Part shown: positions 8,026-10,122 of the stretch, piece after piece
Numbering within the stretch: position 1 is the first letter of the stretch
Layout of the letters: every line of letters begins with the position of its first letter
Source: Euryarchaeota archaeon UBA182
Lineage (GTDB): Archaea; Thermoplasmatota; Poseidoniia; Poseidoniales; Thalassarchaeaceae
NCBI GenBank assembly: GCA_002495675.1
Contig: DAGH01000001.1
Coordinates: forward strand, 2,717-12,838
Direction: 5' to 3'
Length of the DNA stretch: 10,122 nt
Program-made: the position numbers and the translations under genes
Notes under the pieces: generated by a model
The model's database searches: none
What the model saw: the letters and a program-made list of their open reading frames with translations, nothing else
Told to the model about the DNA's origin: nothing

Positions 8026-8658
8026 ATGGGGCAGGGCCGTTTGGTGATTGATGTCATCGATAATGGCGGCCAGTGGACTCACAGGGAATGGCGAATGTTA
8101 CGGTATCTTGGTGTGGATACAAAAATACTGCCAAATGACACCCCTCTTGACGAGCTTAGAGACTTGGATGGACTCATACTTTCTGGGGGAGCTGCGCGTG
8201 TTGGTTTGACTGGTGAACTGGGCCGTTGCGCTGAGTACCTCTCCTTGGAAATTCCAATACTGGGGATATGTGCTGGCCTCCAATTCATGGCTGGTCATTA
8301 TGGTGGACAAGCCATAGAGGCCCCTCAACCTGAATTCGGTGCGGCGACAATCAGCCTATCTGAAGATCCCGGGCCTCTGTTTTCAGATACGCCATCTACC
8401 CAGACCGTCTGGGAGAGCCACAATGACGAAGTTAGTGAGGTTCCAGAGGATTTCAGAATAACAGCATCGAGCCAGTCATGCAGAGTTCAGGCCATGCAAA
8501 ATCACGCCAATACCAGATTTGGAGTTCAATTCCACCCCGAGGTGAATGATTCCGAATACGGTGAGGCTATATTCAGAAACTTCGTTGATATCTGTAAAAG
8601 AGCACGAATCACCGAACAGGCCAATGGGCAAGTTGAAGAAGGCGACCAATCCGGCTAA
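8026..8658 (+). CDS. guaAA: GMP synthase glutaminase subunit (subunit A)
   Basis: A class I glutamine amidotransferase that supplies ammonia to the separate ATP-pyrophosphatase subunit, which aminates XMP to GMP. The 210-residue product starts with VIDVIDNGGQWTHREWRML, typical of archaeal GuaA subunit A. It has LILSGGAARVG (about 50-60), the nucleophile Cys82 in GICAGLQFMAG, SHNDEV (131-136), and His170 and Glu172 in VQFHPEV. The family length is about 185-200, so the hydrophilic C-terminal tail (about 195-210) is a small extension. The synthetase subunit is not in this window; separate subunits are the archaeal arrangement. It is followed after 4 bases by the zinc-ribbon gene. Confidence 0.95.
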   Translation: MGQGRLVIDVIDNGGQWTHREWRMLRYLGVDTKILPNDTPLDELRDLDGLILSGGAARVGLTGELGRCAEYLSLEIPILGICAGLQFMAGHYGGQAIEAPQPEFGAATISLSEDPGPLFSDTPSTQTVWESHNDEVSEVPEDFRITASSQSCRVQAMQNHANTRFGVQFHPEVNDSEYGEAIFRNFVDICKRARITEQANGQVEEGDQSG

Positions 8659-8662
8659 CACC

Positions 8663-8929
8663 ATGACTAACCGCATGACCCTATACAAGTGCAGGTCTTG
8701 CAATCGAACAGACAGGAAGCCGTTTGACGCAGATGGCCCTGCTACCTGCAATCACTGCTCTTCCCCCATGGACCCACTGGAGATTAGGTACAGATGTGTC
8801 CGATGCGGTCACATCGAATGGATAGAAATCGGTACCACGGGGAAGTCATGCCACAAATGCGGATATCGTATTTTTGTCAAGCCTCGGAAAGAAGGGCCAG
8901 ATGGGATAAAGACGCTGCGTGCTGAGTGA
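8663..8929 (+). CDS. Double zinc-ribbon protein, RNA polymerase subunit Rpo12 (RpoP)-like
   Basis: The 88-residue product carries two four-cysteine ribbons: Cys10/Cys13 with Cys29/Cys32, and Cys45/Cys48 with Cys63/Cys66. The second half, RYRCVRCGH followed by CHKCGYRIFVKPRK, matches archaeal Rpo12 (the Rpb12 homologue), whose mark is CxxCG(Y/S)R(I/V) followed by basic residues. Rpo12 is usually about 45-60 residues with one ribbon, so the first ribbon is an extra domain. The start at ATG 8663 lies 4 bases after the guaA stop; ATG 8675 is an alternative. The open frame extends upstream inside guaA, but that part reads as out-of-frame sequence and is left out. No clear ribosome site is seen, so translational coupling to guaA is likely. 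It could instead be an unrelated zinc-ribbon protein. Confidence 0.78.
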   Translation: MTNRMTLYKCRSCNRTDRKPFDADGPATCNHCSSPMDPLEIRYRCVRCGHIEWIEIGTTGKSCHKCGYRIFVKPRKEGPDGIKTLRAE

Positions 8930-8966
8930 CGGGCATTTCAAGACCCCCCTCTCGCTAGGCTAACAC

Positions 8967-10091
8967 ATGGCGGGATGGCTAACCGAATACGCACCTCGGA
9001 CCTTCGACCAGTTCGCCGCTCCTTCTAAGGTGTTGAAGCGTATCAGCGCCCTATCTCTATTGCCTCAACCCCCCCATTTGCTCATCACAGGCCCACCAGG
9101 CTCAGGAAAAACCGCACTCTGGAGGTTGTATGCCAGACAAGTCCTTGGCCCTTCATGGACTTCTAGAGTCCACGTTAGAAGTGTTAGGGACATGAAGAGG
9201 ACAAGAGGCGCAATGGACTCTTTCGAGCAGTTTCTGAGGCCTCAGGGAAAGGGATCATCTGACACCCTGGCCGGTATGACATCACTAGCCGCTTTTCCCA
9301 GTGGGGTGAATAAGCCCTCTAACACAGATCCCCCACCTGCTGGAAGGGAGACAAGCAGCGATGACATCCAATCTCTCAGTCGACTAATAATTCTAGAAGA
9401 CGCTGATCATATGTCTTTGAGGTGGCAATCATATTTGCGGAGGATGATGGAGACTGTGGGCTCTGCCTCGAGATTCATATTCACTGCTAGGGCACCATCG
9501 GCAATCATCGATGCCTTGCGGTCCAGGACTCAGATGATCAGGATCCCAGCATGCGGAGAAGAGAAGATAACCAAGGTTTTGGACCATATCATACAAAAGG
9601 AAGGTTGCGCCATAGAGTCAGGAATAATCGAGGACATTAGCTACATGAGCCAAGGCAATCTTCGCCGTGCGATCTTTACCTTGGAACTTCTATGGGCACA
9701 AGGTGAACTTGGTAGGCGATCTTCTGTCCACGACCTAATGCAAGCAGCCACCATGCAAGCAGGTCGAGACGCAATCGAAAAGGCATTGAGGGGCCAAGTC
9801 GCAGATTCAAAGTGGATCGACCGTAAGGGAAGAAGAACCAAGATTAGAGTTGGGGCAGTTGCTGAAATAGATGCTCTGTTGAACGATCATGGGCTAGATC
9901 CCGATGACGTGGTAGATCAAATGCACAGCGCAATCGTCAGCCGTCGGCTACCCTTGTCGGACTCGCTAAGAAATGAGCTGCTTCAAGCATTGGCAGAGTG
10001 CAGCAAGAGCCTTCAGACCCATACTCATCCCAGAATACATTTCGAGCACTTTCTTCATCAGGTTGCAAGAGCCGGACAGTTAATTGCATAA
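8967..10091 (+). CDS. RFC-like AAA+ ATPase, diverged clamp-loader small-subunit paralogue
   Basis: A replication factor C type AAA+ protein, expected to help load the PCNA clamp onto DNA. The 374-residue product starts with WLTEYAPRTFDQF, the RFC opening (WxxKYRPxxLxE). Walker A is GPPGSGKT (42-49). The Walker B region reads LIILEDADHM, where the usual order is DEAD. The Arg-finger motif reads LRSRTQ, where SRC is usual, keeping Arg187. Sensor 2 is GNLRRAI (230-236). At the sensor 1 position FTAR replaces the usual Ser-Cys-Asn wording. A low-complexity insert (about 92-136) precedes Walker B. The C-terminal half is helical, as in the RFC collar, and no PCNA-binding peptide is evident at the very end. 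It is 37 bases after the zinc-ribbon gene and 7 bases from a convergent tRNA. It is probably a second, non-catalytic or weakly catalytic subunit rather than the main RfcS. Confidence 0.88.
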   Translation: MAGWLTEYAPRTFDQFAAPSKVLKRISALSLLPQPPHLLITGPPGSGKTALWRLYARQVLGPSWTSRVHVRSVRDMKRTRGAMDSFEQFLRPQGKGSSDTLAGMTSLAAFPSGVNKPSNTDPPPAGRETSSDDIQSLSRLIILEDADHMSLRWQSYLRRMMETVGSASRFIFTARAPSAIIDALRSRTQMIRIPACGEEKITKVLDHIIQKEGCAIESGIIEDISYMSQGNLRRAIFTLELLWAQGELGRRSSVHDLMQAATMQAGRDAIEKALRGQVADSKWIDRKGRRTKIRVGAVAEIDALLNDHGLDPDDVVDQMHSAIVSRRLPLSDSLRNELLQALAECSKSLQTHTHPRIHFEHFLHQVARAGQLIA

Positions 10092-10098
10092 CTTTCAA

Positions 10099-10122
10099 TG
10101 GCGGGCGCGGCAGGATTCGAAC
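10099..10122 (-). tRNA. Partial tRNA, 3' end only, cut by the window edge
   Basis: Read on the minus strand, the sequence gives one base of the T stem, T loop TTCGAAT, T stem CCTGC, the 3' acceptor strand CGCGCCC, discriminator G and an encoded CCA. The 5' acceptor strand should therefore be GGGCGCG. The anticodon lies outside the window, so the amino acid cannot be given. It converges on the RFC-like gene with 7 bases between. Confidence 0.88.

Noticed and set aside
8546..8662. N-terminal extension of the zinc-ribbon gene into guaA
   Set aside because: This part overlaps the conserved end of GuaA in another frame and its translation has no recognisable domain. The ATG at 8663 directly after the guaA stop is a better start.

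Overview
The window looks like a stretch of a planktonic archaeal genome, most plausibly an uncultured euryarchaeon of the Marine Group II/III (Poseidoniales-like, Thermoplasmatota) type. Archaeal character comes from a stand-alone GMP synthase glutaminase subunit (bacteria usually fuse it to the synthetase), an Rpo12-like zinc ribbon protein, an RFC-type clamp-loader protein, a TATA-like element, and genes that use AGA/AGG for Arg and ATA for Ile heavily. Against this background sits a bacterial-type GroES/GroEL pair, which in archaea points to an old transfer from bacteria. The taxonomic placement is an inference; no marker such as 16S rRNA is present.

Layout. From the left edge to 557 is the N-terminal part of a eukaryote-like orotidine-5'-phosphate decarboxylase gene on the minus strand, cut by the window edge. 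A divergent intergenic region (558-673) holds a TATA-like element and a perfect 7-bp inverted repeat with a 9-bp spacer. From about 674 to 7750 six genes run on the plus strand with gaps of 1 to 35 bases: groES, groEL, a large purL with two PurS-like domains fused at its N-terminus, purQ, an unrecognised protein with a possible methyltransferase-like fold, and a HAD phosphatase of the HisB-N/GmhB type. This is probably one transcription unit. It is followed by a T-rich tract and, on the opposite strand, tRNA-Asp(GTC). A second plus-strand run (8026-10091) holds guaA subunit A, a double zinc-ribbon protein resembling RNA polymerase subunit Rpo12, and a diverged RFC-like AAA+ protein. The right edge cuts a second tRNA on the minus strand.

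Functional picture. Nucleotide synthesis is the main theme: UMP synthesis (pyrF), the FGAM synthase step of purine synthesis (PurSL plus PurQ) and GMP synthesis (GuaA glutaminase). These are mixed with protein folding (GroES/GroEL), transcription (Rpo12), DNA replication (RFC-like) and tRNAs. I see no mobile elements, CRISPR arrays, phage genes or rRNA. Most of the window is housekeeping. The parts most worth a second look are the inverted repeat upstream of groES, the PurS-PurS-PurL fusion, the unknown 180-residue protein, and the RFC paralogue with an altered Walker B motif.
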